A DNA stretch of 64,000 nt from JBBIWA01 sp037439425 (GCA_037439425.1 JBBIWA010000011.1:43173-107172); one strand, 5' to 3'; positions 17,692-26,697 are shown, counted from the stretch's first letter. Notes: a model not told the origin generated them from the letters alone. Numbers and translations are program-made.

Positions 17692-18885
17692 TTAACGGCT
17701 GAGGTGCAAAGCGCGCTCAACGGCTCGTGCGGGAATCACTACACCCCAGCCTTGACGCTCAACTGGCACTTCGGGAAGTCGTATCGCCGTCTCGATCAGA
17801 ATGCGTTTGACCTCTGGCGGCGAAAGCTTGGGATTGGCTTCGAGCATCTGCGCTACTACGGAAGAGACGATTGGCGCGGCGAAGCTTGTGCCATCCACGT
17901 GTTTGTAGTGCCCGCTGATGATGTTGGCATCATGAATTTTGATCGCGACTAATTGTCGGATCAGATACGACGGCAGGTCGCGCGCCGCATCGAGCGTCTC
18001 GTTGATTCCCTGATTAGCTGCCAGCAGGGAGTGCAGCTCGCTATCGGGCGCCTCTTTCAGTTTGGAGAGCAACTCAGCCTCAGCAGCAGTCGGCGTGCCT
18101 GGCAAGATCGGTGCGGCCAGCCAGATACTCGGCGCGACGATCTCCGGCTTTTGAAGGCCATCAATCGTCGGTCCATAAGACGACCAATAGATCTCGGCGT
18201 CGTGAAATGCGAGCGTGTTCTTATCGTTGATCCCGCCCACAGTGATCACTGAAGGCGCGGAAGCAGGAGGCAACACGGCGTGATCCTGTCTGTGACCAGC
18301 ATTGCCAGCAGCGCACACCACCACCAGCCCCGCCCCTACAGCCTCTTCTGCTGCCTGCGAGAGCGGATCGGTGAGATACGAGGCTTCGTAATCGCCACCA
18401 CACGACACATTGACGATGCGAATGTTGTACTCTTGGCGATGGGCAATAACCCATTCCAGCCCACGGCGAATCTCATCGTGGTGAATGCGCGCCGCGCTGC
18501 CAACTTTAACCAGCACCACGCGCGCTTCCGAAGCGATGCCGCGATACAGACCTTCAGAGAGATAACCGTTACCTGCTGCGACGACCGAAGTCATCATTCC
18601 GTGCCAGCCTGAAACATCCGGCCTATGGAACAGACCATCATCCGAAGTCTCGGCCAGCACGTTGTAGTAGCAGGCGATCCGATTTTCAGGCTCTACCAGG
18701 TCCGGGTGAGGATAGAAGCCGGAATCGAGAAAAGCGATAGTCACGCCGCGGCCTGTAAAGCGCTCCTCGGCTCCCACACGCAACGGCGTCGGCAAGATGT
18801 GAGATGTAGGTTGGACTGTCAGTTCGCCCCTGACCTCGCGAAGAGCGCTTGCTGGAAGCCAGGGTGAAGCGGTTAGCTCATCCAT
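17692..18885 (-). CDS. S8 family (subtilisin-like) serine peptidase
   Basis: The 397-residue product (start 18885, MDELTASPWLP) is a subtilase with a recognisable triad: Asp in ITIAFLDSG-like VTIAFLDSGFYPHP (about residue 53), His in SGWHGMMTS (about 95), and Ser in DGTSFAAPIV (about 335). The oxyanion Asn is in VCAAGNAGH. The usual HGTH is HGMM here. There is no signal peptide or prodomain of normal length, so it may be cytoplasmic. The alternative start TTG 18915 lies in a repeat element. Flanking genes do not suggest a substrate. Confidence 0.85.
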   Translation of the reverse strand: MDELTASPWLPASALREVRGELTVQPTSHILPTPLRVGAEERFTGRGVTIAFLDSGFYPHPDLVEPENRIACYYNVLAETSDDGLFHRPDVSGWHGMMTSVVAAGNGYLSEGLYRGIASEARVVLVKVGSAARIHHDEIRRGLEWVIAHRQEYNIRIVNVSCGGDYEASYLTDPLSQAAEEAVGAGLVVVCAAGNAGHRQDHAVLPPASAPSVITVGGINDKNTLAFHDAEIYWSSYGPTIDGLQKPEIVAPSIWLAAPILPGTPTAAEAELLSKLKEAPDSELHSLLAANQGINETLDAARDLPSYLIRQLVAIKIHDANIISGHYKHVDGTSFAAPIVSSVVAQMLEANPKLSPPEVKRILIETAIRLPEVPVERQGWGVVIPARAVERALHLSR

Positions 18886-18902
18886 AACTTGGCAAAGGGC
18901 AT

Positions 18903-18937
18903 TTGCTGGGAACAAGGGCGAACTGACCGCTTCGCCC
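18903..18937. repeat. Dispersed AGGGCGAA-CGGTTAGT-TCGCCCT repeat
   Basis: AGGGCGAACTGACCGCTTCGCCCT forms imperfect inverted arms (AGGGCGAA/TTCGCCCT). Its reverse complement is nearly repeated at 26281-26312, and a degenerate copy (AGGGTGAAGCGGTTAGCTCA) lies within the start of the S8 peptidase gene at 18861-18880. The rest of the 18938-19103 gap shows no gene. Confidence 0.6.
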
Positions 18938-19103
18938 TACACCGCGATTTGTTTCTCCCACGTCGCGTGAGCAAGGTGAATGACTCCTATGGCGCGGGTC
19001 AAATCCAGATTGAGGGGCCTGGTAAGCAGGGTACCTCAAAACGGTTAGCCGCACAACTCACCTCGCGCTTGTGACGAGCTTTCTTTGCATCCTCTTTGAC
19101 TAT

Positions 19104-22100
19104 CTAGTGCGGCAACTCAATTGACTTACCTGCTAACACGGTTGGTGCTCCTTGCTTACGCAAGGCCTCATTTAGTTTCGGCACTGCCTGGTTGAGAAAC
19201 TTGTTCACCTCTTCCATCTTCGCGCGGAATTCCGTTTGCACCTCGGCGTAGAACTCCTTTTGTGCAGGCGTCGGCGCAGCGTTCACTCCGTCGATCGAAG
19301 AAAAAAGCGAGTTGAGTTTCTCAATCAGTTGCGATCTGCCGCGAAAGCCCAGCCCTTCCTGTGGACTGGTCAGACTCTTCTGCAGCGAATCTATCTGCTT
19401 CACGTGCTCAGTGATCGCGGTGAGCAATGCTTGGGGCGCATCTGGCAGGCGATCCTTGATGGTCTTCTCGATCTGCTGAAGCTGATCTTTGAGGCTGTCG
19501 AGCGACTTCAGCCCTTCATTGGTAGCCGTCTGCATATCGCGTAGCCTCAATGTATGTTCAAGCTGCGCTTGCAGCTGGAGCATACTCACCTGAAGGGTTG
19601 GGTCCATTCTGACTTCTACGCGCTTCTCTTGCGTCTTGTCTCCAACTATCAGTCTCACTGTGTAAATGCCTGGCAGCACCTGCGGACCGCGCGGACCACC
19701 AGTGAAGCGAGTCTCTTCTTCGCTCGGGGGGCGGCGCAGCTTCGGCCCATTGTAACGCAAATCCCACACTACGCGGTTGAGCCCTTTCTCCTTCGGGATT
19801 TGGTCCAGCTCCCGAATCACTTGGCCGCTGCTTGCGAGAATTTCGATCTTCACCTTGGTCTTCTCATCCGGTTTATCTTTGAGGTGGTAGGTGATCAGCG
19901 CGCCATAAGGCGGATTGGGTCCGGTGAAGACTTTGTCGCCGATGCCGTAGCGCGTAAATCGCGTCGTAAATCTGATGGCTGGACGAATGTCAAACAGATG
20001 CACGTCGCGACTCAAGACCTCGCCACTCAATTGTTGAAGCGGGGTAGCATCATCAAAGATCCATATGCTGCGTCCGTGCGTAGCCAGGATCAGGTCATTC
20101 TCGCGCGGGTGAACCACAATGTCGTGAACTGCGACACGAGGCAGATTCTTCAAGCTCAGTTCCACCCAGTTCGTGCCGCCAGTATAAGAGGCATAAAGCC
20201 CCAGCTCCGTCCCGGCATAAATCAAGTGAGGATTCTTCGGGTCTTCGCGCACTACGTGGACATAAGCCTTCTCCGGCAGATTGCCGCTAATATTGGTCCA
20301 GCTCTTTCCACCATCAGTCGTCTTGAAGATATAAGGCCGGAAATCATCGAGCATATGCCGGTCGAAGGAGAGATAAACCAGATTCTCATTCACGTGCGAA
20401 GGCTCGATGTGAGAGACTGGCGAGTTGGGCTTGAGACCTGGAATGTTGCCGATCAGATTCCTCCACCTCTTGCCGCCATCAGTCGTGAGCTGCAGATTGC
20501 CATCATCAGTGCCAGCCCAAATGGTTCCCGGCTTGAGAGGCGACTCAGCCAGGCTGATGATCGTGCAGTGATATTCAGCCGTGGTGTTTTCAGTGGCGAC
20601 CGGTCCACCGGCTTCTTTCAGCTTCTCTGGATCATTAGTCGTCAGATCATCGCTGATCCTCTCCCAGGTTTGGCCGAAATCTTTCGACTTGAAAACAACG
20701 TTGCCACCGAGGTAGACGGTGTTTTTGTCGTGCGGCGAAAGGATGAGTGGCGTATTCCAGTTGAAGCGATATTTACTGTCTGAAGCCGGACCGCCGCTGC
20801 CGCCGACGTAAGGCCGGACGATTTGCTGCTCGCGCGTTCGCGCATCGGTGCGCATCAGGTTGCCACCCTGTGAAAGCGAGAGATAAAGCTCCGGATCATC
20901 CGGGTGATTGATCATCTTGAAGCCGTCGCCGAAGCTGATCATGCGCCAATCATCGTTCATAATTCCGGCCGGCTCGCGCGTGCGGCTAGGACCTGTCCAA
21001 CTGCCGTTGTCTTGCAGCCCTCCCATGACGTAGTAGAAGGGTTGGCGGTTATCAGCGTGGACATGATAGAACTGGCCGAGGGGAATATTGTTGACGTACT
21101 CCCAGGTTTCGCCCGCGTCATATGACACCGCAATTCCGCCATCCTGGCCTTGCCACATGCGGCGCGGATTTTGGGGGTCAATCCAAAGCGCGTGATAGTC
21201 AATGTGCGTGCGACCAGTGATCGAGCGGAAGGTGCGCCCGCCGTCAATTGAGACAAAGAGCGTGGAGGCCACGGCGTAGACGCGATTTTCGTTCAGCGGG
21301 TCTACGCGCAGATCAGTGTAATAAAAACCGCGCGAAACAATGTTCGCCTGTTTGGAGACCTGCTGGAAGCTTTCGCCGCGATTATCCGAACGATAGAGCG
21401 TGCCTTCTTTCGTCTCCGCAATCACGTAGACCACTTGCGGATTACTTGGCGCGACTTTGACCCCGAGGCGCCCCATCAGTTTGGGCAAGCCTTGCTCGAG
21501 CTTTTTCCAGCTGCGTCCCCCATCAATGGATTGGTAGAGGCCGCCTCGCTCGCTGCCGCTGGTAAAGGTCCACGGCTTGCGCTCAAATTTCCACATCGCG
21601 GCGTAAAGGATGTTGGGATTGGTCGGATCAATATCGAGATCAGCCACGCCGTGCTCAGCGTCAAGGTAGAGCGTCTTTTGCCAGCTCTTGCCGCCGTCGG
21701 TAGTCATAAACACGCCCCGTTCTTCATGGGGGCCGAAAGCGTGGCCGAGCGCTCCAACGTAAACGATCTCTGGATTGTGCGGATTGATGACGATGCGCGA
21801 GATGCGTTCGCTCTCTTTGAGGCCGAGGTGTTGCCAGCTTTTGCCGCCGTCAGTGGTTTTGTAAACCCCATCACCGAACGAGACGCTGTTGCGCGTGTTG
21901 GCTTCGCCCGTGCCCACCCAGACCACATCAGGGTTGCGCGGGTCTACCGCGATATCTCCTATCGAGAGCGTATTCTGGCGCTCAAAGATCGGCCTCCAGG
22001 TCACGCCGCCATTGGTCGTCTTCCACAATCCACCAGAAGCAGAGGCAACATAGACGATATTCGGGTTGCCAGCCACACCTTCGATGTCAGAGATGCGCCC

Positions 22101-22274
22101 GCCCATATTGGCCGGGCCGATGCTGCGCCACTGGAGGTTTTCGAGCGCTTTGGGATCAATGCCAGAGCCATTGTCTTGCGCCGGGCTTCTGGCTAAAGAG
22201 GCAGCGAGAAGATGGGCGAGTGAAAGAACGAGCAATGAGACACACCACACTCGAAACCGCTGGTGCTGAAGCAT
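19104..22274 (-). CDS. Large VPS10/sortilin-like BNR-repeat beta-propeller protein, exported
   Basis: This 1056-residue protein begins with a signal peptide (MLQHQRFRVWCVSLLVLSLA, cleaved near residue 30) and follows GGGAGGAAACT. It contains about eleven Asp-box (BNR) motifs such as KTTNGGVTW, KTTDGGKSW, QSIDGGRSW, VSYDAGETW and SKDFGQTW, spread over residues 60-720. These indicate one or two beta-propellers of the sortilin/photosystem-assembly-factor-like type. The C-terminal 300 residues hold a beta-sandwich-like part and a helical Gln/Leu-rich segment. Such proteins are common in Acidobacteria and Bacteroidetes and are often called glycosyl hydrolases, but no catalytic residues can be pointed to. 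Confidence 0.85.
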   Translation of the reverse strand: MLQHQRFRVWCVSLLVLSLAHLLAASLARSPAQDNGSGIDPKALENLQWRSIGPANMGGRISDIEGVAGNPNIVYVASASGGLWKTTNGGVTWRPIFERQNTLSIGDIAVDPRNPDVVWVGTGEANTRNSVSFGDGVYKTTDGGKSWQHLGLKESERISRIVINPHNPEIVYVGALGHAFGPHEERGVFMTTDGGKSWQKTLYLDAEHGVADLDIDPTNPNILYAAMWKFERKPWTFTSGSERGGLYQSIDGGRSWKKLEQGLPKLMGRLGVKVAPSNPQVVYVIAETKEGTLYRSDNRGESFQQVSKQANIVSRGFYYTDLRVDPLNENRVYAVASTLFVSIDGGRTFRSITGRTHIDYHALWIDPQNPRRMWQGQDGGIAVSYDAGETWEYVNNIPLGQFYHVHADNRQPFYYVMGGLQDNGSWTGPSRTREPAGIMNDDWRMISFGDGFKMINHPDDPELYLSLSQGGNLMRTDARTREQQIVRPYVGGSGGPASDSKYRFNWNTPLILSPHDKNTVYLGGNVVFKSKDFGQTWERISDDLTTNDPEKLKEAGGPVATENTTAEYHCTIISLAESPLKPGTIWAGTDDGNLQLTTDGGKRWRNLIGNIPGLKPNSPVSHIEPSHVNENLVYLSFDRHMLDDFRPYIFKTTDGGKSWTNISGNLPEKAYVHVVREDPKNPHLIYAGTELGLYASYTGGTNWVELSLKNLPRVAVHDIVVHPRENDLILATHGRSIWIFDDATPLQQLSGEVLSRDVHLFDIRPAIRFTTRFTRYGIGDKVFTGPNPPYGALITYHLKDKPDEKTKVKIEILASSGQVIRELDQIPKEKGLNRVVWDLRYNGPKLRRPPSEEETRFTGGPRGPQVLPGIYTVRLIVGDKTQEKRVEVRMDPTLQVSMLQLQAQLEHTLRLRDMQTATNEGLKSLDSLKDQLQQIEKTIKDRLPDAPQALLTAITEHVKQIDSLQKSLTSPQEGLGFRGRSQLIEKLNSLFSSIDGVNAAPTPAQKEFYAEVQTEFRAKMEEVNKFLNQAVPKLNEALRKQGAPTVLAGKSIELPH

Positions 22275-22394
22275 AGTTTCCTCCCGGATTGAATAACTTG
22301 ATTGAAACTACCCGCTGAGCTGATGCTCACCCAGGGCCAGGCGCTGAAGCTGTTGCGACGGTTCAGGCGCGTTGACTCAGAAGTGAGGAGCAGA

Positions 22395-22640
22395 TCAGAG
22401 CACAAATTCCACGCGGTAATCCTCGATCACGGGATTGGAGAGCACTTCGTGCGCGAACTTCTCGATTTCAGCACGCGCCTGCTCCTGATCAAGCGAGCCA
22501 TTGAGCCGGATCTCGAAATATTTGCCCTGGCGGACCTCTTCGATGCCGCGATAACCAATGGTCGTCGCAGCGTGATGAATCGCTTTGCCCTGCGGATCGA
22601 GCACTCCTGGTTTCAAGGTAACATAAACTTTGGCCAGCAT
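22395..22640 (-). CDS. purS: Phosphoribosylformylglycinamidine synthase, PurS subunit
   Basis: The 81-residue protein matches PurS in length and text: KVYVTLKPGVLDPQGKAI at the N-terminus and NPVIEDYRVEF at the C-terminus. PurS bridges the small-type PurL and the PurQ glutaminase in the fourth step of purine synthesis, so purQ and purL should exist elsewhere. It lies 20 bases downstream of purB, from which it is separated by a CAGACTTCAGA-type simple repeat. Confidence 0.93.
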   Translation of the reverse strand: MLAKVYVTLKPGVLDPQGKAIHHAATTIGYRGIEEVRQGKYFEIRLNGSLDQEQARAEIEKFAHEVLSNPVIEDYRVEFVL

Positions 22641-22645
22641 AATTC

Positions 22646-22690
22646 CTCAGACTTCAGATTTCAGACTTCAGACCAGGTCTGAGGTCTGAG
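22646..22690. repeat. TTCAGACTTCAGA simple repeat overlapping the purB 3' end
   Basis: Units of CAGACTTCAGA and AGGTCTGAGGTCTGAG run across the purB stop codon, so roughly the last eight codons of purB (RPQTWSEV) are written in repeat sequence. A related TTCAGG-type stretch lies upstream of the fumarase gene (about 10388-10425). Confidence 0.6.
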
Positions 22691-23995
22691 CTGCGGTGGG
22701 GAGTCTCTAAATACGCGTTCAAAGATGCGGTCAACGTTCCTCAGTTGGGTGCGCAGATCAAAAGCGCGGGCCAGCTGCTCCGGTTTCAGCACGCGGCTGA
22801 TGTCCGGGTCTTGGCTGACCAGGGCGCGGAAATCCAGCCCTTCATCCCAGGCGCGTATCGCGTTGCGTTGGACCCAGGCATAAGCCTCTTCGCGCGCAAT
22901 ACCACTGGCAGTCAGCTCAAGCAATAACTGGCCAGAAAAGATCAGCCCGCGCGTCGCCTTCAAATTCTCCAGCATGCGCTCCGGATTGACTACCAGCTTC
23001 TCCAGCAGGGAAGTAGTCTTGGCCAGCATATAGTCGACCACGATGCAGGCATCAGCCAGAATCACACGCTCGGCTGAAGAATGCGAGATGTCACGTTCGT
23101 GCCAGAGCGCATTGTTTTCCAGCGCCGCCACTGCGTAGCCGCGCAGCAGACGCGCCAGCCCGCAGATGCGTTCCGACAGGATCGGATTGCGTTTGTGCGG
23201 CATGGCCGAAGAGCCTTTCTGGCCGGGCTTGAAATACTCGTGCGCTTCACGGACTTCAGTGCGCTGCCAGTGGCGGACTTGCAAGGCGAACTTTTCGAGC
23301 GATGAAGCGATGATTGCCAGCGTCGTGACGAACTCCGCATAGCGGTCGCGCTGGATGATTTGCGTCGAAATATTGGCGGGCTTGAGGCCCAGCAGGAAAC
23401 AGACTCGCTCCTCGATCTCTGGATCGAGATGAGCGAAAGTGCCAACTGCTCCTGAGAGCTTGCCGTAGCTGATCGAAGCGCGCGCGTGCGCCATCCGGTC
23501 GATGTTGCGCCGCGTCTCTTCAAACCAGAGGGCAAAGATCAGCCCGAGCGTGGTAGGTTCAGCGTGCACTCCGTGCGTGCGCCCAACGATCGGCGTGTCT
23601 TTGAATTCAAAAGCGCGCCGTTTGAGCACCTCACTCAATGCCTGCAGCCTGCGCATGATCAAATCGCCCGCTTCGCAAAGCAGCAGCGCATTGGCTGTAT
23701 CTACCACATCCGAAGAGGTCAATCCGTAGTGTACCCACCGCGCTTCCGGGCCGATGTTTTCAGCCAGATTCGTCGTAAAAGCGATCACGTCATGGTCAGT
23801 GATCTTTTCCAGCTCATGGATGCGTTCGACCGAGAAGGCAGCTTTGCGCCGGATGACTTCAACGGCCTCCATCGGGATCGCACCCGCTTCGGCATTGGCC
23901 TGGCAGGCGGCCAGCTCGACCTCGAGCCACTTGCGAAATTTGTTCTCTTCGGTCCAGATCGCGCCCATCTCGGGCAGGGTGTAGCGAGCAATCAT
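22661..23995 (-). CDS. purB: Adenylosuccinate lyase
   Basis: PurB catalyses two beta-eliminations in purine synthesis (SAICAR to AICAR and adenylosuccinate to AMP). The 444-residue product has the fumarase/aspartase superfamily signature in GQKGSSAMPHKRNPILSE (about residues 260-277, flexible catalytic loop with Ser), plus GLTSSDVVDTANALL and VGRTHGVHAEPTT. The C-terminal tail after FRDSPP appears extended by a simple repeat. It forms a minus-strand pair with purS and is preceded by a small membrane protein gene 18 bases upstream. Confidence 0.95.
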   Translation of the reverse strand: MIARYTLPEMGAIWTEENKFRKWLEVELAACQANAEAGAIPMEAVEVIRRKAAFSVERIHELEKITDHDVIAFTTNLAENIGPEARWVHYGLTSSDVVDTANALLLCEAGDLIMRRLQALSEVLKRRAFEFKDTPIVGRTHGVHAEPTTLGLIFALWFEETRRNIDRMAHARASISYGKLSGAVGTFAHLDPEIEERVCFLLGLKPANISTQIIQRDRYAEFVTTLAIIASSLEKFALQVRHWQRTEVREAHEYFKPGQKGSSAMPHKRNPILSERICGLARLLRGYAVAALENNALWHERDISHSSAERVILADACIVVDYMLAKTTSLLEKLVVNPERMLENLKATRGLIFSGQLLLELTASGIAREEAYAWVQRNAIRAWDEGLDFRALVSQDPDISRVLKPEQLARAFDLRTQLRNVDRIFERVFRDSPPQLRPQTWSEV

Positions 23996-24013
23996 TGCTT
24001 TAAGCTCACGACG

Positions 24014-24214
24014 CTACTTCGTGCGAAAGTAGCGCGCAAAACAGAACAAGCTCAGCGCGACCGCGCCAATCGGAATCAGGATGATCGGCTCGCGCGCATT
24101 CGCCGGCGGCCAGAGCGCCGAGACGATCAACCAGCTCAGGGCAGCTACAGCTAGGCCGATGCCAGCGCGTTTATAAATGGCTTTGAGTGGAGCCTGGTTC
24201 TGACCCTCGCTCAT
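24014..24214 (-). CDS. Small membrane protein of unknown function
   Basis: The 66-residue protein has two predicted membrane helices (AGIGLAVAALSWLIVSALW and PIILIPIGAVALSLFCFARYF), a polar N-terminus and a short basic tail. I do not recognise a family. It lies between the VWA gene and purB in the same direction with short gaps (38 and 18 bases), so it is probably part of the same transcript. The ribosome site is weak. Confidence 0.6.
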   Translation of the reverse strand: MSEGQNQAPLKAIYKRAGIGLAVAALSWLIVSALWPPANAREPIILIPIGAVALSLFCFARYFRTK

Positions 24215-24252
24215 CGATTCAGCGGAGACGCTCCCTTGGTTAAGGCCGGACT

Positions 24253-25347
24253 CTATTCTCCAGCGTAATATCTTTCTCGCGTGCGCAGCGTCAGGCCAGG
24301 GCGCGCGGCTATCACTTCGACTCGATGCCAGTTGTCCACGCCCGGCTTCCGTTCGGTGAGATAAGCCAGCGTGTACTGCGCTCCGATCTCTCGGATGACC
24401 TCTCTGGGAGCGGCGGCCAATCGGTCATGGGTGGCCGGCAGCAGTATTTGACCCCCACTCTCTTCAGCCAGACGGCTCAGCTCGGCTTCAGTGCTGCCTA
24501 GCTCCAAGATGTGCCGGCGCAGCTCGGCAATGCGCTTGGTCGTGGCCGAATTCTGCGCTTCGTGACTGCTCATCCACTGGGCGACACGCTCGATCTCATC
24601 GCGCAGCACCGCCGTCCAACTGACAACGAAGACCGTCACCTGCGCTCGTCTGATCGCGTCAACCACCTGTTGGCGGCGGGTCCGGCTGCGAGTATCCATC
24701 CCATCGCTCACCAGCACGATGATGCGGCGGCCGGAAGCGCGCGTCTTGAGTCTCTCTACCGCCAGCATCAGCGCATCGTAGAGACTCGCCTTAAGGCCGG
24801 CTCTGAATTTTGTTCTGAGCGAGGCGAAGGCTTCATCCCGGTCCTGCGTCCAGTCTTGAATCAATTGCGCTTTGTCTGAGTACTGAATGATCGCCAGATG
24901 ATCGGCAGTAGAGAATTGCGCGACCAGATTATCAGCGAATTCGCGCGTGGTGTTGCGCGGGAGGAGTTCATATCTCTTCGGCTTCCAGGCTTCAGGCGAT
25001 TCTCTGGGCACGCGCTGGCTCGGCCCATTTTTGAAAGTGCCGATCTCGTTGCTCAGATCGAGAACCAGCACGATGTTAGCCGCTTCATGCCGCAGGTCAG
25101 TAACCGGGCGCATCTGCCCGTCTTCAAGCACCACCACGTCTTTGGGCTTGAGATCGGCCACGTTTCTGCCATATTCATCCCAGGCGCTGAGCGGCAGCAA
25201 GACTTCGCGAGTCTCCAGACGCAGGATGGGTTTCTCGCCAGGTGTCTGAGGAATGCGCCGCCCCGATTGCGCCCAGGCCAGGTTGCTCAACGAGCAGATT
25301 AACAGCGCGGCCTGGCCAATCCAAGCTATTTTGCAGCTCTTCTTCAT
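24253..25347 (-). CDS. VWFA-related exported protein (Acidobacteria-typical)
   Basis: The 364-residue protein has a signal peptide (to about residue 26, ..NLAWAQ) and a von Willebrand A domain (about 88-300). The pattern of an N-terminal LPLSAWDEYGRNVADLKPKD strand region followed by the VWA core and a C-terminal YTLAYLTERKPGVDNWHRVEV strand region is that of the VWFA-related Acidobacterial domain proteins (TIGR03436 type, recalled). The metal site is degenerate: the first motif is DLSNE and not DxSxS, although VSDGMDTRS is kept. Its start overlaps the stop of the upstream MBL gene (ATGA), so the two are translationally coupled. Confidence 0.85.
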   Translation of the reverse strand: MKKSCKIAWIGQAALLICSLSNLAWAQSGRRIPQTPGEKPILRLETREVLLPLSAWDEYGRNVADLKPKDVVVLEDGQMRPVTDLRHEAANIVLVLDLSNEIGTFKNGPSQRVPRESPEAWKPKRYELLPRNTTREFADNLVAQFSTADHLAIIQYSDKAQLIQDWTQDRDEAFASLRTKFRAGLKASLYDALMLAVERLKTRASGRRIIVLVSDGMDTRSRTRRQQVVDAIRRAQVTVFVVSWTAVLRDEIERVAQWMSSHEAQNSATTKRIAELRRHILELGSTEAELSRLAEESGGQILLPATHDRLAAAPREVIREIGAQYTLAYLTERKPGVDNWHRVEVIAARPGLTLRTRERYYAGE

Positions 25348-26141
25348 AACTCAATCCACTCGCTAGGCCGGTCGTAATTGGCAATCCTGAGGCGCCGTTC
25401 CATATCACGATAAAAGAGCGGACCGCGTTCTTGCAATGCTTGTAACGCAGCCAGGCGCGCCAGCTCCGGATGATTAGTATTGCGCGAAAGATGCGCCAGC
25501 ACAATGTATTCGGCCTTGCCGTCGAAATCCTCCCGCAAAAATCGCGCCGCTTCGTCATTCGAGACGTGGCCGTGCCGGCTCATAATCCGCTGCTTGAGCG
25601 CCCAGGGATAAAAAGTGCAAGCGCGCAGCATGTCTATTTCGTGATTGGCTTCGATAATGAGCGCATCCGACCCGCGAAAGCAGGCAGCGGTGAGCGCATT
25701 GTAGTAGCCCAGGTCTACGGCCATCCCGACCTTCGCGCCGTTGGCTTCGACGGTGAAAGCGAACGGGTCTACCGCATCGTGGGGAACCGAGAAAGGATGA
25801 AAGCGCAGCGCACCGATCTCGAAATCCTGCGATGAGGAGATCGCTGCGCCGCGCTTCACCTGCTTAGCTTTCTCTCCCAGGCGGCACGCCTCCAGCGTCG
25901 CTTCTGAAATATAGACCGGCACCTCGAGAAGCTTGGAGATAATAGAGAGCCCGCGCGCGTGATCACTGTGTTCGTGCGTGACCACCACGGCACTCAGTCG
26001 TGCCGGGTCTTCGCCCACGGCCTGGATGCGCCGCACCAGTTCGCGCCCGCTCAGGCCGCAATCCACCAGCACGCGCGTATCGCCTGCGACGATTAGGGTG
26101 GCGTTGCCAGAACTTCCGCTGCCGAGGATGCAGATGCGCAT
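25344..26141 (-). CDS. MBL-fold metal-dependent hydrolase (YycJ/WalJ-like)
   Basis: The 265-residue protein has the metallo-beta-lactamase fold. The N-terminus MRICILGSGSSGNATLI and the metal motif VTHEHSDHARG (HxHxDH, about residues 55-60) are those of the YycJ/VicX-like branch, putative exonucleases. Further ligands are likely in AVDLGYY, SRHGHVSND and VLAHLSRNTNHPE. It is the first gene of a minus-strand run that continues through the VWA protein to purS. The repeat-rich region 26142-26697 lies upstream. Confidence 0.88.
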   Translation of the reverse strand: MRICILGSGSSGNATLIVAGDTRVLVDCGLSGRELVRRIQAVGEDPARLSAVVVTHEHSDHARGLSIISKLLEVPVYISEATLEACRLGEKAKQVKRGAAISSSQDFEIGALRFHPFSVPHDAVDPFAFTVEANGAKVGMAVDLGYYNALTAACFRGSDALIIEANHEIDMLRACTFYPWALKQRIMSRHGHVSNDEAARFLREDFDGKAEYIVLAHLSRNTNHPELARLAALQALQERGPLFYRDMERRLRIANYDRPSEWIEL

Positions 26142-26280
26142 AGGCTCAAGCCGGTTAATGATTAAGGTAGTTCAGCGATCACGCATCCTAGCACAAGGCA
26201 GCTGTGCTTTCCAAACGTTTGCTGGAAACCTGGAACGAGAATTGGGCGTAAAATAAAGCGCTGAGATCTTCCCCTTCAAA

Positions 26281-26312
26281 TATAGGGCGAAGCGGTTAGT
26301 TCGCCCTTGCTC
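26281..26312. repeat. Dispersed AGGGCGAA-CGGTTAGT-TCGCCCT repeat, second copy
   Basis: AGGGCGAAGCGGTTAGTTCG followed by CCCTTGC is close to the reverse complement of the element at 18903-18937. It is one of three repeat types packed into the 556-base gene-free stretch 26142-26697. Confidence 0.6.
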
Positions 26313-26375
26313 CCGCTCAGCGCCCATTGTGAAGTGATAGGCAAATCACTGGTGCGACGCGGGAGAAACGATGAA

Positions 26376-26590
26376 AATCTCACGAGCGCACGCTTGCGAG
26401 CGTGCAGGATTTTCACTCCTAACTAGGCGAGCACGCAAGGATGCGTGCGCTCCCGGGGATTTTCTAAGCCTGGCTACGCACGCTTCTAGCGTGCTTAGTC
26501 TGAAAGCAACGGCACGCTTAACGAAAAACGGCTCGCTTAATGGAAATAGGCACGCAAGGATGTGTGCGCTCCCAGGGATTTTCCGAGGAG
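26376..26590. repeat. Cluster of GCACGC-AAGGATG-CGTGC repeats
   Basis: At least four related hairpin-like pieces occur in a row: GCGCACGCTTGCGAGCGTGC, AGCACGCAAGGATGCGTGCG followed by CTCCCGGGGATTTT, TACGCACGCTTCTAGCGTGC, and GGCACGCAAGGATGTGTGCG followed by CTCCCAGGGATTTTCCGAGG. Two degenerate units (GGCACGCTTAACG, GGCTCGCTTAATGG) lie between them. The family also occurs at 6211, 16314 and 61741. No gene is visible in 26142-26697. Confidence 0.7.
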
Positions 26591-26634
26591 TCGTTTATGT
26601 AGTCGCGGACGACGCCCAGAAACAATGAAAATGC

Positions 26635-26674
26635 ACCACGAAGATTACCTTCCCCTCTTCGTGTCCTTCGTGGT
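26635..26674. repeat. CCACGAAG inverted repeat
   Basis: ACCACGAAG (26635-26643) is inverted against CTTCGTGTCCTTCGTGGT (26657-26674). It is the compact counterpart of the element in the nuoK-nuoL gap and ends 23 bases before the next gene. Confidence 0.6.
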
Positions 26675-26697
26675 TCATTTTCCGCAGGAGCAACCCG

